From the NCBI GenBank assembly GCA_965233625.1, contig OZ247499.1:3286001-3350000 (forward strand): 64,000 nt of DNA, written 5' to 3'. A model generated the notes under the pieces. The model worked only from the letters and a program-made list of their open reading frames with translations, searched no databases and was not told the origin of the DNA. Positions 46,388 through 54,381 of this stretch are shown here, one piece after another (position 1 is the stretch's first letter; each line of letters begins with the position of its first letter). The DNA comes from G965233625 sp965233625 (GTDB lineage: Bacteria > Planctomycetota > Planctomycetia > Pirellulales > Pirellulaceae). Both the position numbers and the translations under genes were made by a program.

Positions 46388-46995
46388 CGCGTGATGCGGC
46401 AGCCCGGTAATTGCCGTTTAAATTCAGCGACGCCGGCAGGCGTGATGCGTGTGCCGCCAATCAATAGCCAATCCAGCGTTTTCAGATTGGCAAGGAACTG
46501 CAACCCTTGATCGGTCACAGGCGTATAAGTCAGGTCCAGGAAAGAGAGCCGCGGCAGTTGCGACAGATGGCTCATACCGGCGTCGCCAACTTGCGTGTGC
46601 CAGAGGTTAAGCCGCTCAAGCGTTTCCAGCGGGATCAGGTGCGCCATTCCGTTTGACGTAACGGCGGTGTCTTGCAGTGACAGGCTGGTGAGTTCGATCA
46701 GTGTATCCAGGTGTCGTAGCCCATCATCGTCAATCGCTGTGCGTGCCAGTGCCAACTGGCGAAGCTGCACCATGCGGGCAACCTGCTTAAGGCCGTGGCT
46801 GGTAATTGCGGCGCTGGAAAGGTCGAGTAGCTCCAGATGCGGGAACGAAAGTAACTCTGCCAGAGCCGCATCGTTAATCTGCGGACCACCGATATGCATC
46901 TCCCGCAGGTCTTCAATGCCGTGCAGAAAATGGAATCGATCGGTCACCTGAGGAACCCTGGGCCAGCGCGGCGCCGGCGTTGCGAATGCGATCAC
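46384..46995 (-). CDS. Leucine-rich repeat protein
   Basis: This 203-residue protein is almost entirely LRRs of about 24 residues, of the type LxxLxLxxTxVTDxGLxxL (for example LSFLDLTYTPVTDQGLQFL). About six repeats are visible from residue 28 to 190. There is no signal peptide or transmembrane segment, so it may be cytosolic. LRRs mediate protein binding; the partner is unknown. It is a planctomycete-typical short LRR protein. Confidence 0.8.
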   Translation of the reverse strand: MIAFATPAPRWPRVPQVTDRFHFLHGIEDLREMHIGGPQINDAALAELLSFPHLELLDLSSAAITSHGLKQVARMVQLRQLALARTAIDDDGLRHLDTLIELTSLSLQDTAVTSNGMAHLIPLETLERLNLWHTQVGDAGMSHLSQLPRLSFLDLTYTPVTDQGLQFLANLKTLDWLLIGGTRITPAGVAEFKRQLPGCRITR

Positions 46996-47128
46996 GGGAC
47001 TAGCTTTTTGAAGTGTTTCTGAATCATTGTTTTGCTATCGTGATTCGTCGCCGGATGCGCGTCAACCATCAAAAACTGCCGAAAGATTCCGCCTGTTTTT
47101 CCTCTTGCAATACGCCGCCGTGCAAGCG

Positions 47129-47166
47129 CAAAAACGCCCCGCTAAGCCTGATGCAAAGCGGGGCGT
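47129..47166 (-). terminator. Rho-independent terminator after the VIT/vWA gene
   Basis: ACGCCCCGC (47134-47142) and GCGGGGCGT (47158-47166) form a 9-bp stem. Read on the minus strand, the stem is followed by TTTTT. It lies about 25 nt beyond the stop codon of the VIT/vWA gene at 47191. Confidence 0.88.
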
Positions 47167-47190
47167 GTGCACCTTAATTCTGCAAAGAAA

Positions 47191-49692
47191 CTATTTCCAG
47201 AACTCGCTGCGAGCCTCTTCCAGCAGCAGCAGTTTTTGCAGCAGTTGCGTGATAGCCGTGTAGTGTTCATCACTCACGGCTGCGTCTTCGCCAGCCGTTG
47301 CAACAGCAGTGTCAAGATCTGACACCATCTTTGCCACTTCCGCCGCCAAGTCATGCCCGGCGCGTGTTAAGTGCTGTTGCAGACGGTGCAGGAGTTTCAG
47401 CGGTTCCTGCCAGTTGCTTCCAGAGCGGAAATGCTCCGCTGAATGCGAACCAAGCAGTTTCATCAGCCGTGCGGCGATAATACGCCACGCCGTATCCTGC
47501 GACCGTCCCCGTCCGGGAATGCTCTTCCGCTTTTTCGTTTCCCGCGGCATGCTTCCGGTACGCATCGGCGTTGCTGGCAGGGCCGGTTGCGGTTCGGGTG
47601 GCTGATCCGCCAGCGGCTTGTTTGCACCTTCACTCCTGCTGAGCTTCGCCATACGACGTTTGCCTGAACGTGCAGCGCCGGCCGGCAGTCCGCCCGATGC
47701 CCTATACGTGGCGCCTTCAGCTGCCATGGCGTCGATGGTCATACAGCCACGCTCCATTCCCCAGCCGTCAACCTGCTCTACGGGTTGGACGATCTGCTGA
47801 TTGTCACCGCCCGCGTTCACCACTTCGCTTTCATCGACCGCCACGAATGCGGTGAAGCGTGACAGCACGCCCGCTTCCAGCGACGTCCTGACGATCATTT
47901 CGCGAAGTGTATCTTCGCGCGAAACGGCGTAATCATCTTCCAGTTGCCGTACTTTCTGCCGGCCCCAGAAGTGAAGCAGCGACGGATTTGCCTGTGGATT
48001 TGCTTCCACTTCGCAGGTCCACGGTTCGCCCGTCGCCGTTGTTGCGGAAATCTTGAGCCTGGCCGCGCCTTCGCTGAGATGCCGGGCGTAGATCGTCACG
48101 GCGCGATGCGGAAACAGATCCGGCGTGCGGACCGGTGCGTGGCTGCTGGCGACAACATCGATGTTCAGCGGTTCAATACGGATGTCTTTCAGAACGGGGG
48201 CGCCAAGCTGACGATGCATGGCGTTCATCGCTTCGTCCAGACGGTCTTCCGATTCCACAAAGTCCGCCTGCCCGCCGGTGGCGCCGGCCAGTTTGCGCAG
48301 GAAACCGGCGTTGACCGCACGGTCGATGCCAAGGGCGTACACACGCGGCGAAACGCTGCTGCCGGTGAGTGTTTTCAGCAGCATATCTTCGCCGCTGACC
48401 TGGCCGTCGGTGACCAGCACCACCAGCGGCTGGCGGTTGCCGCTGGCGCCTTCAAGCAACTTGAGCGCCGCGGATAGGGCAGTGCTCATCTGCGTTCCGC
48501 CGCGGGCTTCGATCTTGCCCAGCCACTCCAGCGTCCGCCAGCGTTGCCGGTTGCCAGCGGGCGTCAGTTCCGGCGACTGGCTGCCGCCCGTGGTGGCGGG
48601 CGAGTGTTCGAGAACACTGTCGAAAGCCAGCACACTGAATCGGTCTTCATCACCCAGGGCGTCCACCATCCGCGCCAGTGCGCGACGGGCAGCCACCATC
48701 TTCCAGCCCTCCATGCTGCCCGACCTGTCCAGCAGAAAGACAACATCACGCGGCGGCGGGGCCGTTTCAGGCAGTGCCGGCGGCGTGATCGTCAGGGCCA
48801 TCACCCCGGCCAGTTGCTGGTCAGTTTTATCTACGGCTTTATCGTCCGCCTTCGTCACTGGCGAGAGTTGTAATGAGGCAGCGACATCTGGCTGGCACGA
48901 CGGGATACGCAGAATGAAGTCGCGGTTCAACCGCTCGCCTGGCTGCAGACTTACCGTCAGCGGACCATCGCCGGATGCGACCAGCGAATGCAAGCTCGAA
49001 CGCACCTTCCCTTTCCAGTCCTCGCCAGGTGGACGACCCGCATCATCAATCTGCACCGCCAGTTTCAGACGCACCGGGTTGGGCAGCCCTGGCAGCAGTA
49101 CGGGCGGAGAGATGCGTGAGGCGTCAGGTACGCTGTGCGTGTCGGTGGCCGTTCCTTTCCCCACAGGTTTGCCCGGCAACGCGGCGCCTTCGGTGTAGCG
49201 GGGTGCCACGACCAAAGGGAAGCGGAACTCCGCCTCGCCGTTGTACAGTTCCATCGGCCCCACCATCTTCAGCCGGACGGTCGCCTTTTCGCCCGGCGGC
49301 AGGTTGCCGACCTGCATCGTAAACACGCCGCTACGGTCTTCTTCGGCCATGGCTGCCTGCTTGCCCTGCACAATCGCTTCGCGGTATTCCTGCCGCGCCT
49401 GCCCGCGTTCTTTCAATACGCCTTTGATCACGCGGTCGCGGACGCAGAATTCAAAGCTGGTCACCGCCGCCCGGTCCGGGAGCGGGAAGATATAGGTCGC
49501 TTCAAGAGAGTTATCCAGCGAGTTGACGAACGTCTGCACCACATCCGTCTGATAGGTCAACCCGCTGATGCGCGATGACACATCCATGTCAGTCAGCGGC
49601 AGGCAGCCGCGGGACGTTTTCAAGACGCCCAGACCGGCATCGTCGCTGGTATTACTGGCAGTGGGTTGGAAGGTGGGTAGTGATTGATCCAT
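47191..49692 (-). CDS. VIT-domain plus vWA-domain protein
   Basis: This protein of about 833 residues opens with a VIT domain (vault/inter-alpha-trypsin; VQTFVNSLDNSLEATYIFPLP and FREAI-like motif YREAIVQGKQAAMAEEDRS). A vWA domain follows with a MIDAS (VVFLLDRSGSMEGWK and VLVTDGQVSGEDML). The C-terminal 200 residues are basic and low-complexity, then helical. There is no signal peptide, so the protein is probably cytosolic. Start 49692 is chosen because AGGAG lies 7 nt upstream; the longer ORF (49758) overlaps the MerR gene by 4 nt and cannot be excluded. It is coupled to the MerR-type regulator upstream. Confidence 0.82.
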   Translation of the reverse strand: MDQSLPTFQPTASNTSDDAGLGVLKTSRGCLPLTDMDVSSRISGLTYQTDVVQTFVNSLDNSLEATYIFPLPDRAAVTSFEFCVRDRVIKGVLKERGQARQEYREAIVQGKQAAMAEEDRSGVFTMQVGNLPPGEKATVRLKMVGPMELYNGEAEFRFPLVVAPRYTEGAALPGKPVGKGTATDTHSVPDASRISPPVLLPGLPNPVRLKLAVQIDDAGRPPGEDWKGKVRSSLHSLVASGDGPLTVSLQPGERLNRDFILRIPSCQPDVAASLQLSPVTKADDKAVDKTDQQLAGVMALTITPPALPETAPPPRDVVFLLDRSGSMEGWKMVAARRALARMVDALGDEDRFSVLAFDSVLEHSPATTGGSQSPELTPAGNRQRWRTLEWLGKIEARGGTQMSTALSAALKLLEGASGNRQPLVVLVTDGQVSGEDMLLKTLTGSSVSPRVYALGIDRAVNAGFLRKLAGATGGQADFVESEDRLDEAMNAMHRQLGAPVLKDIRIEPLNIDVVASSHAPVRTPDLFPHRAVTIYARHLSEGAARLKISATTATGEPWTCEVEANPQANPSLLHFWGRQKVRQLEDDYAVSREDTLREMIVRTSLEAGVLSRFTAFVAVDESEVVNAGGDNQQIVQPVEQVDGWGMERGCMTIDAMAAEGATYRASGGLPAGAARSGKRRMAKLSRSEGANKPLADQPPEPQPALPATPMRTGSMPRETKKRKSIPGRGRSQDTAWRIIAARLMKLLGSHSAEHFRSGSNWQEPLKLLHRLQQHLTRAGHDLAAEVAKMVSDLDTAVATAGEDAAVSDEHYTAITQLLQKLLLLEEARSEFWK

Positions 49693-49754
49693 AAGTTCTC
49701 TCCTGAGATAAGGCTGACGCTTTTCTAACTGGTCGTTGCCAGGCGTCTGATTTT

Positions 49755-50357
49755 TCATGCGTCGCGGAGTTGTTCCGCCAGATTGTTCAATAAAGGTGCT
49801 AGTGCATTTAGCTTCTCCGGGGTGAAGTTCTGGGCCGCATCGCCCTCGATGGTGAGCGCGATGCCGGGGGTGAGCCGGATGACGATGCCGGATTGCGAGG
49901 CTGCGTTTCCGGCTGACGATTCTGGCGCCTGCATGGGTAACGCCGCCGCTTGCTGCCAGAAGTCTTCGCGGGTTGGCTCTGGCGCCGGTGGTTTGGAAAC
50001 ATCACCCGACGCACCGCTGGTGAGGTTCTCCCAGAATCCTTCTGGAAGTCCGGCCCAGGCGGTTAACTGCGCGTCCGTTGCGCCGGGCAATTGCCTTTGC
50101 AGTTCCGCGAGGCTTGCTCCGGCAGACTGCAAACGCTTAATCGCAGTAATCTGCAATACATGCCGCCGCCCGTAATACGCCGTCCGGCCCCGCATTTCTG
50201 CGGGCGGATCCAGCAGGCCCAGCGTTGTGTAGTAACGGATTGTCCGGCGGTCGGGCATCGTCCGCACCCGGCTAGAAGTCTGCCCCGCGTAACCGGCTGC
50301 CTCCAGCGCCTGTTCGCACAGGGTGCTCAATTCGTGAATGTTGCATGGAACGGTCAT
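49755..50357 (-). CDS. MerR-family transcriptional regulator
   Basis: This 200-residue protein has a MerR winged helix (about 36-92): RTIRYYTTLGLLDPP is the recognition region and RHVLQITAIKRLQSAGASLAELQ the following helix. The C-terminal half is Pro/Ala-rich, then ends in a short amphipathic helix; no Cys metal-binding cluster is seen. Its promoter overlaps a 20-bp palindrome 11 bp before the ATG. It heads an operon with the VIT/vWA gene. Such MerR genes are commonly autoregulated. Confidence 0.82.
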   Translation of the reverse strand: MTVPCNIHELSTLCEQALEAAGYAGQTSSRVRTMPDRRTIRYYTTLGLLDPPAEMRGRTAYYGRRHVLQITAIKRLQSAGASLAELQRQLPGATDAQLTAWAGLPEGFWENLTSGASGDVSKPPAPEPTREDFWQQAAALPMQAPESSAGNAASQSGIVIRLTPGIALTIEGDAAQNFTPEKLNALAPLLNNLAEQLRDA

Positions 50358-50363
50358 GAACTC

Positions 50364-50391
50364 ATATTACAGTGTTATATAACACTGTCAA
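50364..50391 (-). promoter_or_regulatory. MerR operon promoter with a perfect 20-bp palindrome
   Basis: On the minus strand TTGACA (50386-50391) and TAATAT (50364-50369) are separated by 16 bp. The palindrome ACAGTGTTATATAACACTGT (50369-50388) overlaps both elements. Only six nucleotides lie between the -10 box and the ATG at 50357, so the mRNA may be leaderless. A regulator bound to the palindrome would block or reshape the promoter, as MerR proteins do. Confidence 0.7.
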
Positions 50392-50693
50392 ATACAAATT
50401 CCAGATTCACGTTATCAGATGCAAGCAACAACACCCTAAGAACTATCTTAAAAACGACTTACAGCATGAAATAAAGATGGACCATCGCATAACAGCATCT
50501 ACCAGACACTGTCACATTCACACCAAGCCCATCGCCGATGAGCCGGCAACTGCAGACTACAACGCAGCGTCTGTCCAGCAATTCCGGTCGCCCAAGGTAT
50601 ATTTTTCTCAAAACTGGATCGGAAAATGTCAATTTGACTGCTTATCGACCGCCAATCCGCCGGCGGGCACTTCGCCCCAATCAGCCGTAAAGA
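50392..50693. other. Gene-free stretch upstream of the hairpin array
   Basis: These 302 bp contain only a 108-residue ORF (50372-50698) with no recognisable composition or start, so I do not call a gene. The promoter of the hairpin array may lie here, but no confident -35/-10 pair is visible. Confidence 0.35.
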
Positions 50694-51014
50694 CGTAAGG
50701 CATTTTGAAATAGACACTTACGACGATGCTCGCGAAATAATGCACGCATTGGCACGGCAAGTGCATTTCTGTCACGGCAACTGACACAATTGTCATCGCA
50801 GCGAAGGGTGAAACCTTCGAATTACGCTACCGGGTTCCACCCCGTTTCAAATAGATTTACACCCCTTTGTAAACAACGGCTCTGGTCGTTGATTCCATAT
50901 TCGCTCTGCTTGTCAGAGTGGCTCACTTTACTTAGCGACTGGCTTTACAGTCGATCACATATTTGAACGAGCTTCACGCTCGAAATCGCCGCAGGACATC
51001 CTGCGGCTTTTTTT
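50694..51014 (+). ncRNA. Candidate structured non-coding RNA: array of about ten hairpins ending in a terminator
   Basis: The 321-nt region contains consecutive local stem-loops. Weaker ones start it: CGTAAG/CTTACG (50694-50722), ATGCAC/GTGCAT (50740-50766) and TGTCA/TGACA (50770-50786). Stronger ones follow: CGAAGG/CCTTCG (50802-50819), CGGG/CCCG (50831-50844), TTTACA/TGTAAA (50856-50873), CAACG/CGTTG (50874-50891), CTCTG/CAGAG (50904-50918), CGACTG/CAGTCG (50936-50953) and CGAGC/GCTCG (50968-50982). The last stem is the terminator at 50988. Stem sequences differ from each other, which argues against copied repeats. It matches no RNA I recognise (tmRNA, 6S, SRP, RNase P). The strand follows from the terminator and the ligase gene. 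The 5' end is unknown. Confidence 0.5.
50988..51014 (+). terminator. Strong intrinsic terminator ending the hairpin array
   Basis: A perfect 8-bp stem GCCGCAGG (50988-50995)/CCTGCGGC (51000-51007) with an ACAT loop is followed by seven Ts (51008-51014). No protein gene precedes it on this strand, and the RNA ligase starts about 110 nt later, so it most likely ends a separate non-coding transcript. Confidence 0.9.
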
Positions 51015-51122
51015 ATGCGCTGGCTTTCAGGCAGCTTTAACCGGTTGCCACTTGCTGAACCTTTGCCTTACCGTGGTGTCGTCCTGGGGATGTCTGTGTC
51101 CACCTGCGGCAAGAGCGAGAGT

Positions 51123-52004
51123 ATGAGCCAGTTCAAGAAATTCCCCAGCGTTGCGCAGCAGTGGCTGCCACTTTCTTTTGCGGATGAAGCATTTCAGACC
51201 GCCCGGTTCGCCGTGACAGAGAAGATCGACGGCGCCAATATTCAGCTCTGGTTTCAGCCCGGTCAGCCTTACCAGGTTGGGAAGCGGAACAGTTTTGTGT
51301 CGCGTGACGAAGTGTTCTTCAATCTCTGGGAGGTGGTCGAGCAGCACCGCGACTTCTTCGACAGGGTACTGGCCGGGTGCAACGCGGCAGGCAAATCGCT
51401 GCGGCTCTACGGAGAGCTTTACGGCAGCGAAGTGGTGCGGCGCATCGACTACCGCACTCCAGGCGCCCTGTGCTTCTTTCAAATCGAAGAGAACGGCGTC
51501 CGCCTACCCTACGCCGCGTTGGAGCAGCAGTTTACCCAGTGGGGTCAGACGCACCTGCTGGCGCCGGAACTGGGCGTGATGACGTTCGACGAAGCGATGA
51601 AACTGCCGCTGGAATTCGCCTCGCATCTGAACCCGGATGCCACGGCCGAGGGCTTTGTGATCTGCGGATACGACAAAGTTTTCACCACCCGCGGCGGCAT
51701 GCCGTTCCTTTGCAAGATGAAGAACCCGGAGTTCCTGGATGTGGAGGGCGGCGACGGCGCCAACCCGGTTTATTTTCCCGTGACGCGTTACATCAACCGC
51801 AACCGCTTGATCAGCGTCGAATCCAAACATGGCGCCTTCGACGACCTGAAGTGCATGGGTCGTTACATCGACCAGGTCATCGCGGAAGTCGATGAAGATT
51901 ACACCAAAGACCACGGCCAGCCGCCAACGCCCGCCGCTGCCAGGTTTAAGAAATACATTGCCGCGCTGCTGGCGGCCTACGTGAAAGAACGCACCGGGGC
52001 TTGA
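51123..52004 (+). CDS. RNA ligase of the Rnl2 (T4 RNA ligase 2-like) family
   Basis: This 293-residue protein has the full nucleotidyltransferase motif set: motif I VTEKIDGAN (adenylated Lys34), KRNSF (Ia-like), motif III LYGELYG (about 95-101), IIIa FFQIE, motif IV EGFVI (176-180) and motif V FLCKMKNPEF. The opening FKKFPS and the closing CKMKNPEF resemble T4 Rnl2. The family seals nicks in duplex RNA or RNA-guided junctions with ATP. Start 51123 is chosen by similarity; in-frame codons at 51090 and 51015 (just after the terminator) give longer products. No phage or tRNA-repair gene is nearby. It converges with a beta-CASP RNase (6 bp apart) and follows the hairpin array. Confidence 0.87.
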   Translation: MSQFKKFPSVAQQWLPLSFADEAFQTARFAVTEKIDGANIQLWFQPGQPYQVGKRNSFVSRDEVFFNLWEVVEQHRDFFDRVLAGCNAAGKSLRLYGELYGSEVVRRIDYRTPGALCFFQIEENGVRLPYAALEQQFTQWGQTHLLAPELGVMTFDEAMKLPLEFASHLNPDATAEGFVICGYDKVFTTRGGMPFLCKMKNPEFLDVEGGDGANPVYFPVTRYINRNRLISVESKHGAFDDLKCMGRYIDQVIAEVDEDYTKDHGQPPTPAAARFKKYIAALLAAYVKERTGA

Positions 52005-52010
52005 AGCTTT

Positions 52011-53405
52011 TTACAATTCGACAACCTGCCCATACTCCGGCACGATCGCCTTGCCGGGTTGGGTATGGTTGATTTCTTCCGCCAATGCGAGTGACACATC
52101 TTCGTCACCGTGCGTCAGGAAGACGCGGCGGGTGGTCTCTTTAACGCCGTCGAACCAGCGGAGCAGGTCCACGCGTCCGGCATGCGCGGAGAATCCATAG
52201 ATGCGGCCGATTTCCGCCCGCACTGGATAGTCCCGGCCGTGAATGCGCACGTGATCCGGCCGGTCCAGGATCTGCCGGCCTAAGGTGCCGCGTCCCTGGT
52301 AGCCGACAAACAGGATTGTGTTCTTGGGGCTGGCGATGGTCTGCCGCAGATGATGTTTAATGCGGCCGGCGGTGCACATGCCCGAAGTGGACATAATGAT
52401 GGCGGGGCCTTTCACCTTGTTGATGGCCCGCGACTGATCCGCTGTCCGGCACATCTTTAAACCTTCAAATTGCAGCGGCGCTCCACCGGCGATAATCAGT
52501 TCCCAGGTTTCCTCGTCAAAGCAGTCGCGGAATTGCAGGAACACGCTGGTCACGTCGACCGCCATCGGGCTATCGAGAAAAACCGGCAACGGTGGGATGC
52601 GGTTGGCGTGCAGCAGACGGCCGAAATAATACATCAGCTCTTGCGCACGTTCGACGGCGAAGACGGGTATCACCACCTTACCGCCACGGCTGACGGTGTC
52701 GTGAATGACCGCGGCCAGTTGCGACTCGATGTCGCCTCCGTCGGGATGATCCCGGTCGCCGTAGGTGGATTCCATCACCACGTAGGTTGCGTGATCCATA
52801 ATGGTCGGATTGCGGATCAGCGGTTTATCCCACTGGCCGATATCGCCTGAAAATAGAATCGTTTCGTGGCGGCCGTCTTCTTCAACGTCCAGGCGGATCA
52901 TGGCCGAACCAAGAATATGACCGGCGTCGTAGAACGTGGCCGTGACGCCGTCGACAATCTTTTCTGCACGGCTGTAACGCACGCTGCGTAGTAGCGGCAG
53001 TGTCTTTTCCAGATCGTCTTCGTCGTAAAGTGGTTTCGCCTTCGGTTTCTTCCGGCCTTCCTTTTTATGGCGCCGGGTCTTGTACTCGGCGTCTTCCATC
53101 TGGATGCGGGCGGAATCGCGGAGCATGATGTTGGCCAGTTCCACCGACGGCGGCGTGGCGTAGATAGGGCCGTTAAAGCCATCCTTCACAAGCTTCGGCA
53201 CGAGTCCGCAATGATCGATGTGCGCGTGAGTCAACAGCAGCGCATCGATCGTGTCTGCCGGCACGGGACATGGTTCGGAATTGCGTGAAGCGAACTCGCG
53301 TTCCTGGAACAGCCCGCAGTCGATCATCACACGATGGTTGCCTGTCTCCAGGCAGCAGCGCGAACCGGTCACCTGCCGGTTGGCGCCAAGGAAGTGAAGT
53401 TTCAC
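52011..53405 (-). CDS. MBL-fold beta-CASP ribonuclease (CPSF-type RNA-specificity domain)
   Basis: This 464-residue protein has the Zn-binding HxHxDH motif (LLTHAHIDHCG, 60-65), a later GHILGSAM, FSGDIG, the beta-CASP insertion near GKVVIPVFAVERAQE, and the C-terminal FSAHAGR and HGDED motifs. Bacterial members (TTHA0252-like) cut or trim RNA and belong to the RNA-specificity group. It lies tail to tail with the RNA ligase gene. A second basic, Lys-rich insertion (about 109-125) could contact RNA. Confidence 0.92.
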   Translation of the reverse strand: MKLHFLGANRQVTGSRCCLETGNHRVMIDCGLFQEREFASRNSEPCPVPADTIDALLLTHAHIDHCGLVPKLVKDGFNGPIYATPPSVELANIMLRDSARIQMEDAEYKTRRHKKEGRKKPKAKPLYDEDDLEKTLPLLRSVRYSRAEKIVDGVTATFYDAGHILGSAMIRLDVEEDGRHETILFSGDIGQWDKPLIRNPTIMDHATYVVMESTYGDRDHPDGGDIESQLAAVIHDTVSRGGKVVIPVFAVERAQELMYYFGRLLHANRIPPLPVFLDSPMAVDVTSVFLQFRDCFDEETWELIIAGGAPLQFEGLKMCRTADQSRAINKVKGPAIIMSTSGMCTAGRIKHHLRQTIASPKNTILFVGYQGRGTLGRQILDRPDHVRIHGRDYPVRAEIGRIYGFSAHAGRVDLLRWFDGVKETTRRVFLTHGDEDVSLALAEEINHTQPGKAIVPEYGQVVEL

Positions 53406-53430
53406 AGATTGTCAGACTTTCGAGGCAAAC

Positions 53431-54297
53431 TTACGGTTCAAGATTGGGCGGTAGTCCGCTCTGGAATTCTTCGCGGATGACGCTGCGAATGTATTCCACG
53501 CGGTTTTCCGGTTTGGGGTGCGTGCTCATGAATTCCGGTGGCCCCTCACCGCCTGATGCTTCGTCCAGAATCTTCATCACGCCGATCATCGCGTTCGGGT
53601 CGTAGCCAGCTTCAGCCATCAACCGCACGCCCCACTTATCAGACTCAAGCTCCGCCTCGCGACCGTATTTCATGTTAATCATCGACCCGATCTGCGCCGC
53701 CAAAGCTGCCGACTCCCTGCCGCCGCCAGCAACACCCGCAGCGCCGACCAGACCGCTGGTAAGATCGGCTTTTGCCAGGCGTTCGTTGCCATGCCGTTCG
53801 ATGACGTGGCCGATCTCGTGGCCTAACACGCCTGCGAGCTGGCCTTTGGTTTGAAACTTGGTGAACAACGCTGTAGTGATAAACACCTGACCGCCGGGCA
53901 GTGCAAAAGCATTAACGGTGCGGTCGTCGGCAAGCAGATGAAATTCAAACTGGTACGGGTTTTCGCCGCTGGGCGTGTCGCTCCGCGCCATGTATTTTTC
54001 GAGCGCCTGCACCAGTCTGGCGCCCATCTGATCCACAAATTCCTGGGCGCCCTGGTCTGGCTCCAGGCCATTGTGCTGCTGCACCATCTGAGGCGCCGCC
54101 TGGCGGCCGAGCGCCATTTCTTCATCGGGCGAAAGCGCGACGCGTTGCCGCTCGCCGGTGATCGGATTCACGGAGTCTGGCGAACAGCCTTTTGCCAGAT
54201 AGCCAAAGATAGCAACGCCCGCCACGATGGCGGCGATCGCCAGACGTATTTTTAACCGCGAGCCGAATGAACTGCCGCGTCTTGAAGATTGGAGCAC
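53431..54297 (-). CDS. M48-family membrane-bound metalloprotease
   Basis: This 288-residue protein has an N-terminal membrane anchor (LAIAAIVAGVAIFGYLAKG). The peptidase M48 domain has the Zn motif GHEIGHVIERHG (HEIGH at 160-164) and the third ligand Glu in REAELESDKWG. It resembles Oma1/BepA-type proteases that degrade misfolded envelope proteins. The C-terminal FMSTHPKPENRVEYI is conserved in the family. It is transcribed in the same direction as its neighbours, with 25 bp to the RNase gene. Confidence 0.9.
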   Translation of the reverse strand: MLQSSRRGSSFGSRLKIRLAIAAIVAGVAIFGYLAKGCSPDSVNPITGERQRVALSPDEEMALGRQAAPQMVQQHNGLEPDQGAQEFVDQMGARLVQALEKYMARSDTPSGENPYQFEFHLLADDRTVNAFALPGGQVFITTALFTKFQTKGQLAGVLGHEIGHVIERHGNERLAKADLTSGLVGAAGVAGGGRESAALAAQIGSMINMKYGREAELESDKWGVRLMAEAGYDPNAMIGVMKILDEASGGEGPPEFMSTHPKPENRVEYIRSVIREEFQSGLPPNLEP

Positions 54298-54381
54298 GGG
54301 AACTTCTCCCAGGTACGATGCGTAAAATGAAGCATCAGTATCTGATATCTACCCGTTTTTTACCAGAAGTGCGCCCGCCCG

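Noticed and set aside
50372..50698. 108-residue ORF upstream of the hairpin array
   Set aside because: It has no recognisable start, composition or motif, and it lies in a region without coding signal; a chance frame is more likely.
50694..51014. tmRNA, 6S or RNase P RNA
   Set aside because: The tRNA-like end, tag frame and conserved cores of these RNAs are absent.
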